Shown: positions 16,855 through 26,620, counted from the stretch's first letter. The stretch: 64,000 nt of DNA from Phyllobacterium sp. OV277 (GCF_900104355.1 NZ_FNIY01000006.1:1-64000); one strand, 5' to 3'. The notes: generated from the letters alone by a model not told the origin. Program-made: numbers and translations.

Positions 16855-18021
16855 ATGGGTCTGATCGAACATTTGCGCCACGAAGCCGCTGTCGCTCCCG
16901 AAAGCGGCATTGTTGCCGTGATGAACCACGGAAGGCGGCAGGAGGGGGTCATTCCTTTATGGGCGGGCGAAGGCGATCTGCCGACACCGGATTTCATCCG
17001 TGATGCTGCAAGTGCTGGTTTGGCCAATGGCGAGACTTTCTACACCTGGCAGGCAGGCATTCCCGAATTGCGGCAGGCGCTGGCTGAATATCACAAGCGC
17101 CATTTCAATGTTGATCTGTCTGTAGACCATTTTTATATCACGGGCTCCGGCATGCAATCGATCCAGCTTGCGATTCAGGCCACCGCGGGGGCAGGGGATG
17201 AAGTGATCTATCTGTCGCCCGCATGGCCGAATTTTGCCGCCGCAGCCGGTATTGCCGGTGCAACACCGGTTCCTGTCATTCAGGATTTCACCGGAAATGG
17301 CTGGACACTTGATCCCCAGAAAATCCGCGACGCAATCACGCCAAAAACAAAGGCGCTGTTCATCAATTCTCCATCAAATCCTTCGGGTTGGACTGCCGAT
17401 CTCGAAACACTGAAAGAGATATTGCAGATTGCGCGCCAGCACGGTCTGTGGATCGTTGCCGATGAGATCTACACCCATTTTTATTATGGTGCGCAGCGGT
17501 CACCGTCTTTCTTTGATGTCATGGACCCGGATGACCGCATTATTTTCGTCAACAGCTTTTCCAAGAACTGGGCCATGACGGGTTGGCGGGTGGGCTGGAT
17601 GACCGTTCATTCTTCCCTTGGCAAAACTGTAGAGAACCTCATTCAGTATTCAACATCGGGCGTTGCGCAATTCATGCAGCGCGGTGCCGTTGCTGCGCTT
17701 GATCATGGTGACGAATTTATCCGAATGCAGGTTGATCGCGCGCACAAGGCCCGCGACATTCTCTGTGCCAAACTTGCGGCCACCGGCAGGGTGCGTTTGT
17801 CACCGCCTGCGGGCGCTTTCTATCTGCTCTTCGGTATTGAAGGTGTCACGGATTCATACCGTGCGGCCTTTGATATTGTCGATCAAGCAAAGGTTGGCCT
17901 TGCGCCCGGCACAGCTTTTGGGGATGGTGGTGAAGCCTTCCTGCGACTGTGTTTTGCCCGACGAATCGATCAGGTCGAGGAGGCTGCCGATCGCCTCGCA
18001 GACTGGATCCGGAAACGTTGA
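16855..18021 (+). CDS. Pyridoxal-phosphate aminotransferase, class I/II
   Basis: A 388-residue fold-type I aminotransferase of the aspartate aminotransferase superfamily. Visible signatures are the substrate/PLP segment GETFYTWQAGIPELRQALAEYH, ITGSGMQSIQLAI, the SPSNPSGW turn, DEIYTHFYY with the PLP pyridine Asp, and the Schiff-base lysine in NSFSKNWAMTGWRVGW. The substrate is not evident; it could be aspartate, an aromatic or a branched amino acid. The downstream AbrB-type transporter gene starts within its stop codon, so the two are co-expressed, which would fit uptake or export of a related metabolite. Confidence 0.88.
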   Translation: MGLIEHLRHEAAVAPESGIVAVMNHGRRQEGVIPLWAGEGDLPTPDFIRDAASAGLANGETFYTWQAGIPELRQALAEYHKRHFNVDLSVDHFYITGSGMQSIQLAIQATAGAGDEVIYLSPAWPNFAAAAGIAGATPVPVIQDFTGNGWTLDPQKIRDAITPKTKALFINSPSNPSGWTADLETLKEILQIARQHGLWIVADEIYTHFYYGAQRSPSFFDVMDPDDRIIFVNSFSKNWAMTGWRVGWMTVHSSLGKTVENLIQYSTSGVAQFMQRGAVAALDHGDEFIRMQVDRAHKARDILCAKLAATGRVRLSPPAGAFYLLFGIEGVTDSYRAAFDIVDQAKVGLAPGTAFGDGGEAFLRLCFARRIDQVEEAADRLADWIRKR

Positions 18022-19070
18022 ATCGCATACATCTCAATAATACCCAGGCCACCATCCTTTCCCTTTTCATTGCCTCGGCTGGCGCTTTCAGCGCCGGTTT
18101 TGTTGGTCTGCCTATCCCATTCCTTCTTGGATCAACGCTCGCGGTTACGGCCGCATCGCTGTCGGGTGTTCGTATTCATTTGCCTGACTGGTTGCGGGTC
18201 TTCGTGTTCTTCATGCTGGGCATTCAGGCTGGTTCCGGCGTTTCGCCTGATACGATCAACCAGATGGTGTTGTGGCCGGTGAGTTTTCTCATGCTCTTTG
18301 TTGCGCTCGTCGCTGTGACGGGGCTCACCTATCTGATGCTGCGCAAAGGGTTTGGCTGGGATGGGCCCACAGCCCTGTTTTCGTCGCTGCCGGGTGCGCT
18401 TTCCTTCGTGCTGGTTGCGGCGATGGGAACGCAAGCCAATATGGTCAAGATCACCGTGGTTCAATGTATCCGGCTTCTGCTGCTAATCGGCTTTCTCGCG
18501 CCACTGCTGGCGATCATCGCAAAGAACGCGCCGCATGTTGTTATTGAGATGAATTATAACTGGACGGTGCAGGAGGCACTTATCCTGTTTGTCTGCGGCC
18601 TTGGCGGTGCGCTGCTTGGCCACTTCACCCGCGTGCCCGGTGGCATGATGTTGGGGGCTCTGCTGGCGAGCGCCTTGCTGCACGGGGCATCGTTGGTGAC
18701 AGCCGTCGTGCCGCGCTCCATTGCTGATATCGGATTGATTATTCTGGGTGTTCTGATTGGCTCACGGGTTGGTGCGGAGCATCGCACCCAACTCGTGCGT
18801 TATCTGCCCGCGGCTCTCTGTGCGTTCATCATCGGAACCGTCGCATCGTTTCTGGCCGCTTTTGCGGTCTGGTACATTCTGGATATCCATCCTGCACAGA
18901 TCGCGCTTGCCTTTGCGCCCGGCGCGCTGGAAGCTTTGACTGTGATTGCCTTCTCGCTCGGCGTTGATCCGTCCTATGTGGCATCCCATCACGTAGCGCG
19001 GTTCCTGATGATTGCGCTCGCTGTGCCATTTCTCGCCCGCTGGTTGAGCGGTGCCAGTGCAAATAAATAA
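18018..19070 (+). CDS. AbrB-family membrane protein (putative transporter)
   Basis: A 350-residue inner-membrane protein with about ten hydrophobic helices arranged as the two AbrB duplications. Each repeat contains a membrane-buried glycine/proline turn (LPIPFLLGSTLAVTAASLSGV in the first, RVPGGMMLGALLASALLHG in the second). AbrB-like proteins were named after an Escherichia coli gene thought to regulate or transport ammonia-related metabolites, and their substrates are unproven. The best start is the TTG at 18018, which overlaps the aminotransferase stop (TTGA) with a GGA site upstream; there is no ATG in this part. A shared hairpin separates it from hemA. Confidence 0.78.
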   Translation: MNRIHLNNTQATILSLFIASAGAFSAGFVGLPIPFLLGSTLAVTAASLSGVRIHLPDWLRVFVFFMLGIQAGSGVSPDTINQMVLWPVSFLMLFVALVAVTGLTYLMLRKGFGWDGPTALFSSLPGALSFVLVAAMGTQANMVKITVVQCIRLLLLIGFLAPLLAIIAKNAPHVVIEMNYNWTVQEALILFVCGLGGALLGHFTRVPGGMMLGALLASALLHGASLVTAVVPRSIADIGLIILGVLIGSRVGAEHRTQLVRYLPAALCAFIIGTVASFLAAFAVWYILDIHPAQIALAFAPGALEALTVIAFSLGVDPSYVASHHVARFLMIALAVPFLARWLSGASANK

Positions 19071-19100
19071 GCCCGCCATCTCGAACGAAATGACGGGCCT
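19060..19100 (-). terminator. Terminator between convergent abrB-like gene and hemA
   Basis: A hairpin with arms GCCCGCCAT (19071-19079) and ATGACGGGC (19090-19098), one mismatch, lies between the two convergent stops. Read in the hemA direction it is followed by TTATTTATTTG, a good U-rich tail, so it serves hemA best and may act in both directions. Confidence 0.7.
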
Positions 19101-19124
19101 GTTCTAACTTCAGAAAATGGTGTT

Positions 19125-20402
19125 TCAGCCACCCGCCTTGGATACGGCGAGTGTGACCACGCGTTCGTTTGTTTTGACTGATGGAGTGCTGTCCTTGGCG
19201 AAGGGAATGCCAAGAGCAGTCCAGACTTCAACCAGAGCGTCCTTCAATTCAAGCACCAGCTCATCGGAATGGAACGGCGTTGGAGTGATGCGCAAACGTT
19301 CGGTTCCGCGCGGGACAGTCGGGTAGTTGATTGGCTGGATATAGATCCCATGAACTTCAAGCAGCCGGTCGCTTGCCATTTTGCACAACTCGGGATCGCC
19401 AACATGGATCGGGACGATGTGCGTTTGCGAGTGCATGACAGGCAGGTTTGCCGAAGCCAGAATATCTTTGGTAAGTTGCGACTGACGCTGATGCTGTCTG
19501 CGCTCTTCCTGCGATACTTTCAGATGGCGAATCGACTGGGTGGCAGCCGCTGCAATGACCGGGGGTAGGGCCGTGGTGAAAATGAAGCCGGGCGCATAGG
19601 AGCGAACCGCATCGATCACCGTCTTGGCTCCAGTAATATAGCCGCCGAGTGTGCCGAAAGCCTTGGCCAGTGTTCCTTCAATAATATCGATACGGTCTGA
19701 AAGGCCTTCCTGATCGGTGATGCCGCCGCCACGATTGCCATACATGCCAACTGCGTGGACCTCATCAATATAGGTCATGGCATTGTACTTTTCGGCCAGA
19801 TCGGCAATCGCTGCAATCGGCGCGATATCGCCATCCATCGAATAAACAGATTCAAACACGATCAGCTTGGCGCGTTCCTTGCCTGCTGCTTTCAACAGGT
19901 CTTCAAGGTGCGCCACATCATTGTGACGGAAAATCTTCTTCTCTGCACCGGAGCGACGAACGCCTTCGATCATCGAGGCATGGTTCAACTCATCGGAAAG
20001 AATCAGGCAATTGGGCAGAAGCCGTGCGATGGTCGAGATTGACGCTTCGTTGGATACAAAACCTGACGTAAAGACCAGACCGGCTTCCTTGTTGTGAAGG
20101 TCGGCCAGTTCGTTTTCAAGCTCTACAAGCGGATGGTTATTACCTGAGATATTACGCGTGCCGCCAGCGCCAGAGCCCATGCGGCTGGATGCATCATGCA
20201 TGGCAGCGATCACGGATGGATGCTGCCCCATTCCGAGATAATCATTGGAACACCATACGGTGATTTCGCGCGTGGCATCAGCGGTACGCCAAAGCGCGCG
20301 CGGAAATTTTCCCACGATCCGTTCCAGATTAGCAAAGACCCGATAACGCTTTTCAGCGTGCAACTGGTCGATCGCGTCTTCGAAAAACCGACGATAGTCC
20401 AT
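19125..20402 (-). CDS. hemA: 5-aminolevulinate synthase
   Basis: A 425-residue PLP enzyme condensing glycine with succinyl-CoA to 5-aminolevulinate, the first haem precursor in the alphaproteobacterial (Shemin) route. It belongs to the alpha-oxoamine synthase family. Visible residues include the PLP-contacting [12 protein letters not shown] (Asp near 213, His near 216) and the Schiff-base lysine near 247 in [12 protein letters not shown]; the glycine loop [15 protein letters not shown] is typical of ALAS. AGGAG lies seven bases before the ATG at 20402, so the in-frame start 23 codons upstream is rejected. Confidence 0.96.
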   Translation of the reverse strand: MDYRRFFEDAIDQLHAEKRYRVFANLERIVGKFPRALWRTADATREITVWCSNDYLGMGQHPSVIAAMHDASSRMGSGAGGTRNISGNNHPLVELENELADLHNKEAGLVFTSGFVSNEASISTIARLLPNCLILSDELNHASMIEGVRRSGAEKKIFRHNDVAHLEDLLKAAGKERAKLIVFESVYSMDGDIAPIAAIADLAEKYNAMTYIDEVHAVGMYGNRGGGITDQEGLSDRIDIIEGTLAKAFGTLGGYITGAKTVIDAVRSYAPGFIFTTALPPVIAAAATQSIRHLKVSQEERRQHQRQSQLTKDILASANLPVMHSQTHIVPIHVGDPELCKMASDRLLEVHGIYIQPINYPTVPRGTERLRITPTPFHSDELVLELKDALVEVWTALGIPFAKDSTPSVKTNERVVTLAVSKAGG

Positions 20403-20701
20403 GTACTGCTCCTGTATCACAAACTTACTACCGTTTTTGCTGCTTAAAATCCATGATGGGAAGGTGGGCAATTTGCCACGCTTGGTAAATGACAGCGTCC
20501 AAGTTCAGCATGCCCTATAGTGCCAAGGATTTGCGAAAGACGGACGCCGCCTTTCGGGAAGATGTTCAGTCCGAGGTGTTCCTGCTGCATAAAGTGTTTT
20601 GGCTGAAGAATTTTTATGCTGTCGCTTCAAGGCTTTGCACTCTTGCCGAAATACGGCAAGATGAGCGCTGAGAGCTGTATTCATGGTTCAGAGGTTAACA
20701 G
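20403..20701. other. Intergenic region between hemA and galE
   Basis: About 300 bases between divergent hemA and galE. A 60-codon plus-strand frame at 20489-20671 is open but lacks a ribosome site and shows no protein-like pattern, so I leave it unannotated. No hairpin or RNA gene stands out. Both promoters must lie here. Confidence 0.4.
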
Positions 20702-21694
20702 ATGACAGTACTCGTAACCGGCGGTGCCGGATATATTGGCAGCCACATGGTCTGGGAATTATTGGACTCGGGAGAGTCGGTTGTTGTCATCGACCGGCTA
20801 TCAACCGGATTTGAATGGGCAGTACCGCCGGAAGCCAAACTCATAGTCGGCGACATTGCGGATCAGCACCTTGTCCGTGAAACCATTGAGCGCAATTATG
20901 TTGATGCGGTCATTCACTTTGCCGGTTCGGTCGTCGTGCCGGATTCGGTTCGCGACCCGCTCACATATTATGAAAACAACACCTCAAAATCCCGTTCCCT
21001 TATCGCAGCGGTCATCAAATCGGATGTGAGGAATTTCATTTTTTCATCAACGGCCGCTGTGTATGGCGATGGTGGTATGGAGCCCGTCACCGAGGATACG
21101 ACGCTTCAACCGCAATCACCCTATGGTGTTTCCAAACTGATGACCGAATGGATGTTGCGTGACACGGCAGCAGCCCATGATTTCCGTTACACGGCGCTTC
21201 GCTATTTCAATGTTGCTGGTGCTGATCCCAAGGGCCGATCCGGCCAATCCACACGAGGGGCGACCCATCTGATCAAGGTTGCTTGTGAAACAGCCCTTGG
21301 CAAACGGCCCTATATGGAAATTTACGGCCACGACTTTCCCACGCCCGATGGTACGTGCGTGCGCGATTATATTCATGTGAGTGACCTCGTTGCAGCCCAC
21401 CGCCTTGCACTGGATCGGTTGCGCACAGGCGCCAGCAGTCTTACCGCCAATTGCGGTTATGGCCGGGGATATTCCGTGCGCGAAGTGATTGAAAGCGTCG
21501 AACGAGTGCACGGGGCACCCATTGACGCTCGCCTCACGGATCGCCGTCCAGGGGATGCAGCATCCATCGTCGCTGACAGCGCACGAGCCAGAAAAGATCT
21601 GGGTTGGGAACCGCGTCTCGACAATCTCGATGCCATCGTCGAATCGGCCCTGATTTGGGAAAAAGCTCTGGGAAGCCGCAATTCGGGCCGCTAG
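20702..21694 (+). CDS. galE: UDP-glucose 4-epimerase
   Basis: A 330-residue extended short-chain dehydrogenase/reductase interconverting UDP-glucose and UDP-galactose in the cytoplasm. The NAD-binding start VLVTGGAGYIGSHMVWELL, the STAAVYG strand with its catalytic Ser/Thr, the YGVSKLMTE motif (catalytic Tyr and Lys), ALRYFNVAGADPKGR and CVRDYIHVSDL are all present. The length fits bacterial GalE. UDP-galactose would feed the surface polysaccharide made by the gene clusters at 25 and 50 kb. Convergent with the mgtC-like gene, one base apart. Confidence 0.92.
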   Translation: MTVLVTGGAGYIGSHMVWELLDSGESVVVIDRLSTGFEWAVPPEAKLIVGDIADQHLVRETIERNYVDAVIHFAGSVVVPDSVRDPLTYYENNTSKSRSLIAAVIKSDVRNFIFSSTAAVYGDGGMEPVTEDTTLQPQSPYGVSKLMTEWMLRDTAAAHDFRYTALRYFNVAGADPKGRSGQSTRGATHLIKVACETALGKRPYMEIYGHDFPTPDGTCVRDYIHVSDLVAAHRLALDRLRTGASSLTANCGYGRGYSVREVIESVERVHGAPIDARLTDRRPGDAASIVADSARARKDLGWEPRLDNLDAIVESALIWEKALGSRNSGR

Positions 21695-21695
21695 C

Positions 21696-22154
21696 TTACT
21701 TTTCCCTGGTTTCCTTTTTGAGCGGCAGCATTAGTCGCAACGTCAGGAAGGTGACGAGGGAGATGATAAAAGCCACATCGTAACTCTCCAGGCCAACAGC
21801 AACGCCGATGGCACCGGTCGCCCATATACTGGCGGCGGTAGCCGTGCCACGCACTGAATCCTTCATTTGCAGGATCGCGCCGCCGCCGATGAAACCGACA
21901 CCAGTAATCAATCCTTCGATGATGCGCGCTGTCGCTTCCGGGTGCTCTCCCATGACCCCTTCGGTGCCCTGAATAAAGCCACAGCTGGCAAGTGCGACAA
22001 GGGGAAATGTGCGCATGCCTGCACTGCGCTCTTCGATTTCCCGCTCCCATCCGATCGGAAAGGCAAGCACATAGGCAACCGCAAGAGTCAGGACGTGATG
22101 AACGATGGGCAAGGAATTAAGGTACTGAAATATTTCGTACAAAACATACCCCAT
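21696..22154 (-). CDS. MgtC/SapB family membrane protein
   Basis: A protein of about 152 residues with the MgtC N-terminal domain: four hydrophobic helices, the motif FPIGWEREIEERSAGMRTFPLVALASCGF, and GLITGVGFIGGGAILQMKDSVRGTATAASIWATGAIGVAVG. The C-terminal ACT-like domain of pathogen MgtC is absent, as in the common SapB form. MgtC in Brucella and Salmonella modulates the F-type ATP synthase and aids growth in low magnesium. The start is uncertain: 22154 matches family length but has no clear ribosome site; in-frame ATGs at 22220 and 22271 are possible. Confidence 0.85.
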   Translation of the reverse strand: MGYVLYEIFQYLNSLPIVHHVLTLAVAYVLAFPIGWEREIEERSAGMRTFPLVALASCGFIQGTEGVMGEHPEATARIIEGLITGVGFIGGGAILQMKDSVRGTATAASIWATGAIGVAVGLESYDVAFIISLVTFLTLRLMLPLKKETREK

Positions 22155-22343
22155 TGGTCGGAGGAAAGGTTGCTTTACAACGCCTGCCGACGCGGACAGT
22201 TCCCGATGAGGTAACGACATTTGTCTTTCGGCTGGCCATGCGGCGGAGAGACACATTGTCTTAACAGACATAAGTCTAGAAAAGGGGAACCTTCTTCGCT
22301 GGGAAGGTGTTTAAGACCACGAAGTAGCGTTTGGAGTAATGTG

Positions 22344-22529
22344 ATGGACGGCACCAACCGGACCAACGAAAAACAGTTATCAAGAATCCTGCGACGACAG
22401 ATATCGCAGTCGTCCTATAGGACGGCAATACGTGCTGCCGGTATCTACAAGGTGGAAGACACCGTGCCCGAGAGCTTGCTCGACCAGCTCCGTCGGCTTG
22501 ATGAAGCCGAACACAAGGCACCGAAGTAG
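22344..22529 (+). CDS. Small basic protein of unknown function (61 residues)
   Basis: A 61-codon gene starting MDGTNRTNEKQLSRILRRQISQSSYRTA with GGAG eight bases before the ATG. It is rich in Arg, Lys and Gln, soluble and probably helical. It lies between the divergent mgtC-like gene and the convergent azoreductase gene. No family is recognised. The good ribosome site and protein-like composition support it, but it could be an artefact. Confidence 0.45.
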   Translation: MDGTNRTNEKQLSRILRRQISQSSYRTAIRAAGIYKVEDTVPESLLDQLRRLDEAEHKAPK

Positions 22530-22629
22530 CAGACCACTCATAAGCGGATCGCTCTTCTGTTCGAAAAATCCATTTTATTACATGGGACAAAGAGGTGGAT
22601 TGGTATCCACCCCTCACCGATTTGATCCT

Positions 22630-23247
22630 TTAGGCCGCAAGGGCCAAATGGCTGGTTTGTTCCTCTGCCGTCGCAATCGCCTTGGCTGCTGCTTCCGGAC
22701 CCATGCCAATACCTTCGATGCGAACAACGTCAATGTCCGTCATGCCAAGGAAACCGAGCACGGATTTGAGGTACGGCGTAGCATAATCCATACCTGAAGC
22801 GGGTCCTTCCGAATAAACGCCGCCCGAAGCGATCACGAGGTAGACTTTCTTCCCGGTTACAAGGCCCTTGGGGCCGTCTTCGCCATAGCTGAATGTCTTG
22901 CCCGCACGGGCGATGTGATCAATCCATGATTTCAGTGTTGAAGAGATGCTGAAATTGATGAAGCCTGTCGAAATTACAATGCTGTCTGCTGCAAAGAGCT
23001 CGTCGACAGCCTTATCCGATATGGCAACAGCGCGCTGCTGCTCAAGTGTGCGTGCCTCAACCGGTGTATAAATACCAGCTGTGTATTCCGCGTCGATGTG
23101 CGGTAGCGGATGGCTGGCAAGATCGCGGGTGACAATCTGGCTACCGGGCGTTGCCCGCTGCAGCTTGTTTGCAAATTCTGTCGCAACCGCTGTTGAATGC
23201 GATGCCGCGCCGCGAGGGCTGGATGTAACGAGAAGAATGGATGACAT
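22630..23247 (-). CDS. azoR: FMN-dependent NADH-azoreductase
   Basis: A 205-residue flavodoxin-fold quinone/azo reductase of the AzoR family, acting as a dimer with FMN and NADH in the cytoplasm. Signatures are the phosphate-binding loop TSSPRGAASHST, the TGFINFSISSTLKSWIDHIARAGKTFSY helix-loop and the FMN-contacting ASGGVYSEG. It detoxifies quinones and azo or nitro compounds. The divergent LysR regulator 115 bases away is a common arrangement and is its likely controller. Confidence 0.93.
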   Translation of the reverse strand: MSSILLVTSSPRGAASHSTAVATEFANKLQRATPGSQIVTRDLASHPLPHIDAEYTAGIYTPVEARTLEQQRAVAISDKAVDELFAADSIVISTGFINFSISSTLKSWIDHIARAGKTFSYGEDGPKGLVTGKKVYLVIASGGVYSEGPASGMDYATPYLKSVLGFLGMTDIDVVRIEGIGMGPEAAAKAIATAEEQTSHLALAA

Positions 23248-23361
23248 GATTTATGTACCTTCTAAAAGGATGATTGATTTCGTGCCTGTAATTTGGCCCT
23301 CGACATCCATTTAGAAAACTGTGAAAATATCTATCAAACTCATCGAAAAAGTAGATAGATC

Positions 23362-24267
23362 ATGCAGCCGAACCCAACACTCGATCAGCTCCAGGTGTTT
23401 CTTGCCGTTGCCGACACTGGCAGTTTCTCTGCCGCTGCCCGGCTCCTTAACCGCTCTCAATCGGTTATCAGCTATACGATTGCCAATCTGGAATCCCAGC
23501 TTGAGCTGCAGCTTTTTACCCGCGTGGGAACAAAGCAACCGCGATTGACTGATGCGGGTCTCGCCATGCTTGAGGATGCGCGGCGTATGGCGTCAGCCCT
23601 GCAAAGCTTGAGGGCGCGCGCCGAAGGTCTGAAAACGGGCCTCGAAGCGGAAATCTCGATTGCCATTGATGTGTCCGTACCCTCTCCGGTTCTCATCCAT
23701 GTTTTGAAGGCCTTTCAGCAACAATTTCCGACCGTCAGTCTGCGTCTGCATGTTGGCGCGCTGGGTATGGTGTGGGATCTTGTGTTGAAGAAACAGGCAG
23801 ATATCGGCATTGGCGGATCACCGCTTCAGCCAAGCGATGACCTGGTGACAATTCGGGTTGGCCTGATGACCATGACACCCGTCGCGGCACCGGATCATCC
23901 GCTTGCCCTTTATAAAGGACCAGTTCCCCTATCATTCATCCGTGATCACGTTCAACTCGTCGTCACCGACCTTTCCGAACAGACCAAGGGCCTGAATTTT
24001 GGTGTATTTGCCTACAAGACATGGCGATTGACTGATGTCGGCATCAAGCATCAATTGATGATTGCCGGTCTGGGGTGGGGCGGCCTGCCCAAATGGATGA
24101 TACGCGATGATGTTGCCGAGGGCCGGTTGGTTGAGCTTGATCTCGAACCCTATCCCGAGGGGAGTTATCCGCTTTTTGCGCTTCACATGGCAGACAGGCC
24201 CCTTGGGCCCGCCGCTACATGGTGGATCGAACGCTTCAAGCAGGAAATGGATTCGTGCAACTATTGA
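23362..24267 (+). CDS. LysR-type transcriptional regulator
   Basis: A 301-residue regulator with an N-terminal winged helix-turn-helix (TLDQLQVFLAVADTGSFSAAARLLNRSQSVISYTIANLE) and a C-terminal periplasmic-binding-like effector domain. It is transcribed divergently from azoR. LysR proteins often regulate the adjacent divergent gene in response to its substrate, so quinone or electrophile sensing is a fair guess. It lies convergent with the DUF4260 gene, 19 bases away. Confidence 0.92.
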   Translation: MQPNPTLDQLQVFLAVADTGSFSAAARLLNRSQSVISYTIANLESQLELQLFTRVGTKQPRLTDAGLAMLEDARRMASALQSLRARAEGLKTGLEAEISIAIDVSVPSPVLIHVLKAFQQQFPTVSLRLHVGALGMVWDLVLKKQADIGIGGSPLQPSDDLVTIRVGLMTMTPVAAPDHPLALYKGPVPLSFIRDHVQLVVTDLSEQTKGLNFGVFAYKTWRLTDVGIKHQLMIAGLGWGGLPKWMIRDDVAEGRLVELDLEPYPEGSYPLFALHMADRPLGPAATWWIERFKQEMDSCNY

Positions 24268-24286
24268 TCTTGGAAGATAAGTTGGT

Positions 24287-24643
24287 TCACGCCTTTTTTC
24301 CGATGCGTCCAAGATGGGTGTCCTGAAACGCACTGTAGAATTTCAGGCCGTATCCAAGAGCGCGATCAATGGCAATATGGAACACCCATATCAAACCAAT
24401 CGACAAGACGAGCTTGGAGCCGGACCACCAGCCTGCCGCCAGAAGAATAATTGGCAGAGCGTAAAGATGCACCGCGTTATAGCAGATCGCACCAATCTTC
24501 GGACCTTTGAGATAGGCTAGCATTGAGATATCGGGCACAAGGAAGAGCACAATAAAAAGCCACCAGCTAAGGCCAAAAAGCGAATAAGCTGTTATGGCAA
24601 GCGCAGCCACCATTGCTCCTTCAATCCGCAGCAGAATGGTCAT
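24287..24643 (-). CDS. DUF4260 family membrane protein
   Basis: A 118-residue protein with four hydrophobic helices and the DUF4260 pattern: LLRIEGAMVAALAITAYS, a polar PDISMLAYLKGPKIGAICYN turn, and IDRALGYGLKF near the end. The family is widespread, mostly uncharacterised and integral to the membrane. ATG 24643 is chosen; GGGAG lies 12 bases upstream. A TTG ten codons earlier is possible but less likely. Confidence 0.82.
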   Translation of the reverse strand: MTILLRIEGAMVAALAITAYSLFGLSWWLFIVLFLVPDISMLAYLKGPKIGAICYNAVHLYALPIILLAAGWWSGSKLVLSIGLIWVFHIAIDRALGYGLKFYSAFQDTHLGRIGKKA

Positions 24644-24881
24644 AATATCATGTGGCTCCCTTGCATGGGTCAATTTATATCCCGAATTCTGGCGGCGGCA
24701 ATCCAGCCGTCATCTTGGAGATGTAACCGGTTGCCGAGAATCAAATTATTTTAGACATTCAGTGATTATCGCGCTGAAAAAGGCACAATTGATATGTCCA
24801 CTATGCGGGAAGCAGACCTGCTATACCCCTCTTGTTTCAGAGATTTCAAAATGCCCCGATTTTCCTCTGAGCTTATGTAAA

Positions 24882-25583
24882 ATGCCAATACCTATATTGA
24901 TGTATCATCAGATCGATAAGCCGGCAGGACGGGGCAGCCCATTCCGCTATTTGACCGTGGACCCCGGCAATTTTCAGCGCCAGATGAAATGGCTCAAACG
25001 CATGGGCTATACGGGGCTGTCGATGCGCGATTTGCAGCCCTATCTCGCAGGTGAAAAGACCGGCAAGGTGGTTGGCGTTACCTTTGATGACGGTTTCCGT
25101 AACGTCTATGTCCACGCTCTGCCTGTCCTTAACGAACTTGGCTTCACCGCAACAAATTATTTCGTCAGCCGGCAGATCGGGGGCTTCAATGAATGGGACA
25201 TGCCCGTAGGCGTTCCCCATGCGCCGTGCATGTCCAAAGCGGAAATGCTGGAATGGGCCGCAATGGGGCACGAAGTTGGTGCTCATACGCTTGATCATGT
25301 GCATCTGGCACAGGTCGGTCTTGACGAAGCCCGGCGCCAGATTACCGGTTCACGATGCGAACTCGAAGACATGCTTGGCAGCACCGTGAATGCCTTTTGT
25401 TATCCCTATGGCGATTTGTCCGGTGATGTCAGGAAGATAGTTGAGGAAGCGGGCTTTACGACTGCCACCACGACCCAGCGGGGCCGGGCAACACCCGATG
25501 ATGACAAACTGCTCTTGCCGCGTAAGATCGTTCGTCGCACCGATGGCTGGCTGAATGTTTTGCGTAAATCCGTGACCGGCTGA
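24882..25583 (+). CDS. Polysaccharide deacetylase family protein
   Basis: A 233-residue NodB-homology (carbohydrate esterase family 4) protein. Motif 1 VTFDDGF has the catalytic and metal Asp pair, motif 2 EVGAHTLDHVHL carries the metal histidines, and CYPYGDLSGDV is motif 3. No signal peptide precedes it if ATG 24882 is used, so it may act in the cytoplasm or on a precursor; a longer frame begins at 24594 but crosses an unlike region overlapping the DUF4260 gene. It is two bases upstream of a glycosyltransferase gene. Confidence 0.85.
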   Translation: MPIPILMYHQIDKPAGRGSPFRYLTVDPGNFQRQMKWLKRMGYTGLSMRDLQPYLAGEKTGKVVGVTFDDGFRNVYVHALPVLNELGFTATNYFVSRQIGGFNEWDMPVGVPHAPCMSKAEMLEWAAMGHEVGAHTLDHVHLAQVGLDEARRQITGSRCELEDMLGSTVNAFCYPYGDLSGDVRKIVEEAGFTTATTTQRGRATPDDDKLLLPRKIVRRTDGWLNVLRKSVTG

Positions 25584-25585
25584 TC

Positions 25586-26581
25586 ATGGCGGTCATATCC
25601 GGAGAAATTACACGCAAGCGTAGCATCTGTATTGGCACGATCACCCGCAATCGTCCGTTGATGTTGCAAAATCTTTTGAATTCCTACGCGCACATGCGCG
25701 TGCCGGAGGGGACACGCATCCATTTCCTCATTGTTGAAAACAATGATCAAGCCACGCTGCAGGGCGTCGTGGACGCATTTCGCAGGCAGGTCCCGCAATA
25801 TTCCGTCCGGTATGAGATAGAACCGTGTCTTGGCATCGCCTTTGCGCGCAATCGCGTTCTCGAATGCGCGATTGATGCAGGCGATGATTTGCTCACCTTC
25901 GCGGATGATGACGAGATGGTGGAACTGGACTGGCTGATACAATTGCTCGCCGAGCGTGACACCTATGATCTGGATATTGTCGGATCGCCAGTCCGCCTCG
26001 CGCCACCGGCTCCCGATGCAACCCTGTGGCAGAAAATGATCTGGTCCGGCATGGAACTGGCCAACCGGAAGAGCGAGGCAAAATATCTGAGCAAGCGTAA
26101 TAGCGGTCAGGTGCATCGCATAAGGATCGCAACCGGAAGTTGGATGGGAAATCTGGCGTTCTTCCGCCGAACTGGTGTGCGTTTTGACAATGGCCTTGCG
26201 CTGGCGGGCGGCGAGGATTGGCGGCTTTGGGCTGATGCCAGCAAACTTGGTGCCAATACGGGCTGGACCCCCCAGGCAATTGCCTATGAAACCGTGCCGC
26301 AAGACCGGCTAACTTTTGCCTATCAGTACCGGCGCAGCCGCGACATCAGCACTATCGAGATGCGAGCCAAATTGCGGAAAAGACGAATCATAACGCTTCT
26401 GCGTTTGCCGGGCTCACTTGTCGGCAGGATATTGTCGGTTTGTCTTTACCTGATTGCTATGCCGTTTACGAAGGGAAGAACCCTGGTGAAGGCAGCCTCG
26501 CGTCTCGGCAGCATCGTCGGCCTCCTGCGGGCATGTTTTGGCAAAGATTCATCGCACTACCAGCGCGTCAGCAGTGCATGA
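25586..26581 (+). CDS. Glycosyltransferase family 2
   Basis: A 331-residue GT-A fold enzyme. It opens with ICIGTITRNRPLMLQNLLNSYAHM, the donor-binding Rossmann strand, and has the metal-binding motif LLTFADDDEMVELDWL, then FARNRVLEC and LAGGEDWRLWADA with the acceptor-base Asp. The C terminus has a hydrophobic helix (ILSVCLYLIAMPF) that may tether it to the inner membrane. It is coupled to the deacetylase upstream and is related to the GT2 at 50 kb. The sugar and acceptor are unknown. Confidence 0.88.
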   Translation: MAVISGEITRKRSICIGTITRNRPLMLQNLLNSYAHMRVPEGTRIHFLIVENNDQATLQGVVDAFRRQVPQYSVRYEIEPCLGIAFARNRVLECAIDAGDDLLTFADDDEMVELDWLIQLLAERDTYDLDIVGSPVRLAPPAPDATLWQKMIWSGMELANRKSEAKYLSKRNSGQVHRIRIATGSWMGNLAFFRRTGVRFDNGLALAGGEDWRLWADASKLGANTGWTPQAIAYETVPQDRLTFAYQYRRSRDISTIEMRAKLRKRRIITLLRLPGSLVGRILSVCLYLIAMPFTKGRTLVKAASRLGSIVGLLRACFGKDSSHYQRVSSA

Positions 26582-26620
26582 TATCCACCTGTCAGCCTTA
26601 CTGGTCTCATCAAAACTATC

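Noticed and set aside
20489-20671. A 60-codon plus-strand frame between hemA and galE.
   Set aside because: No ribosome site and no protein-like composition; the region is needed for two divergent promoters.
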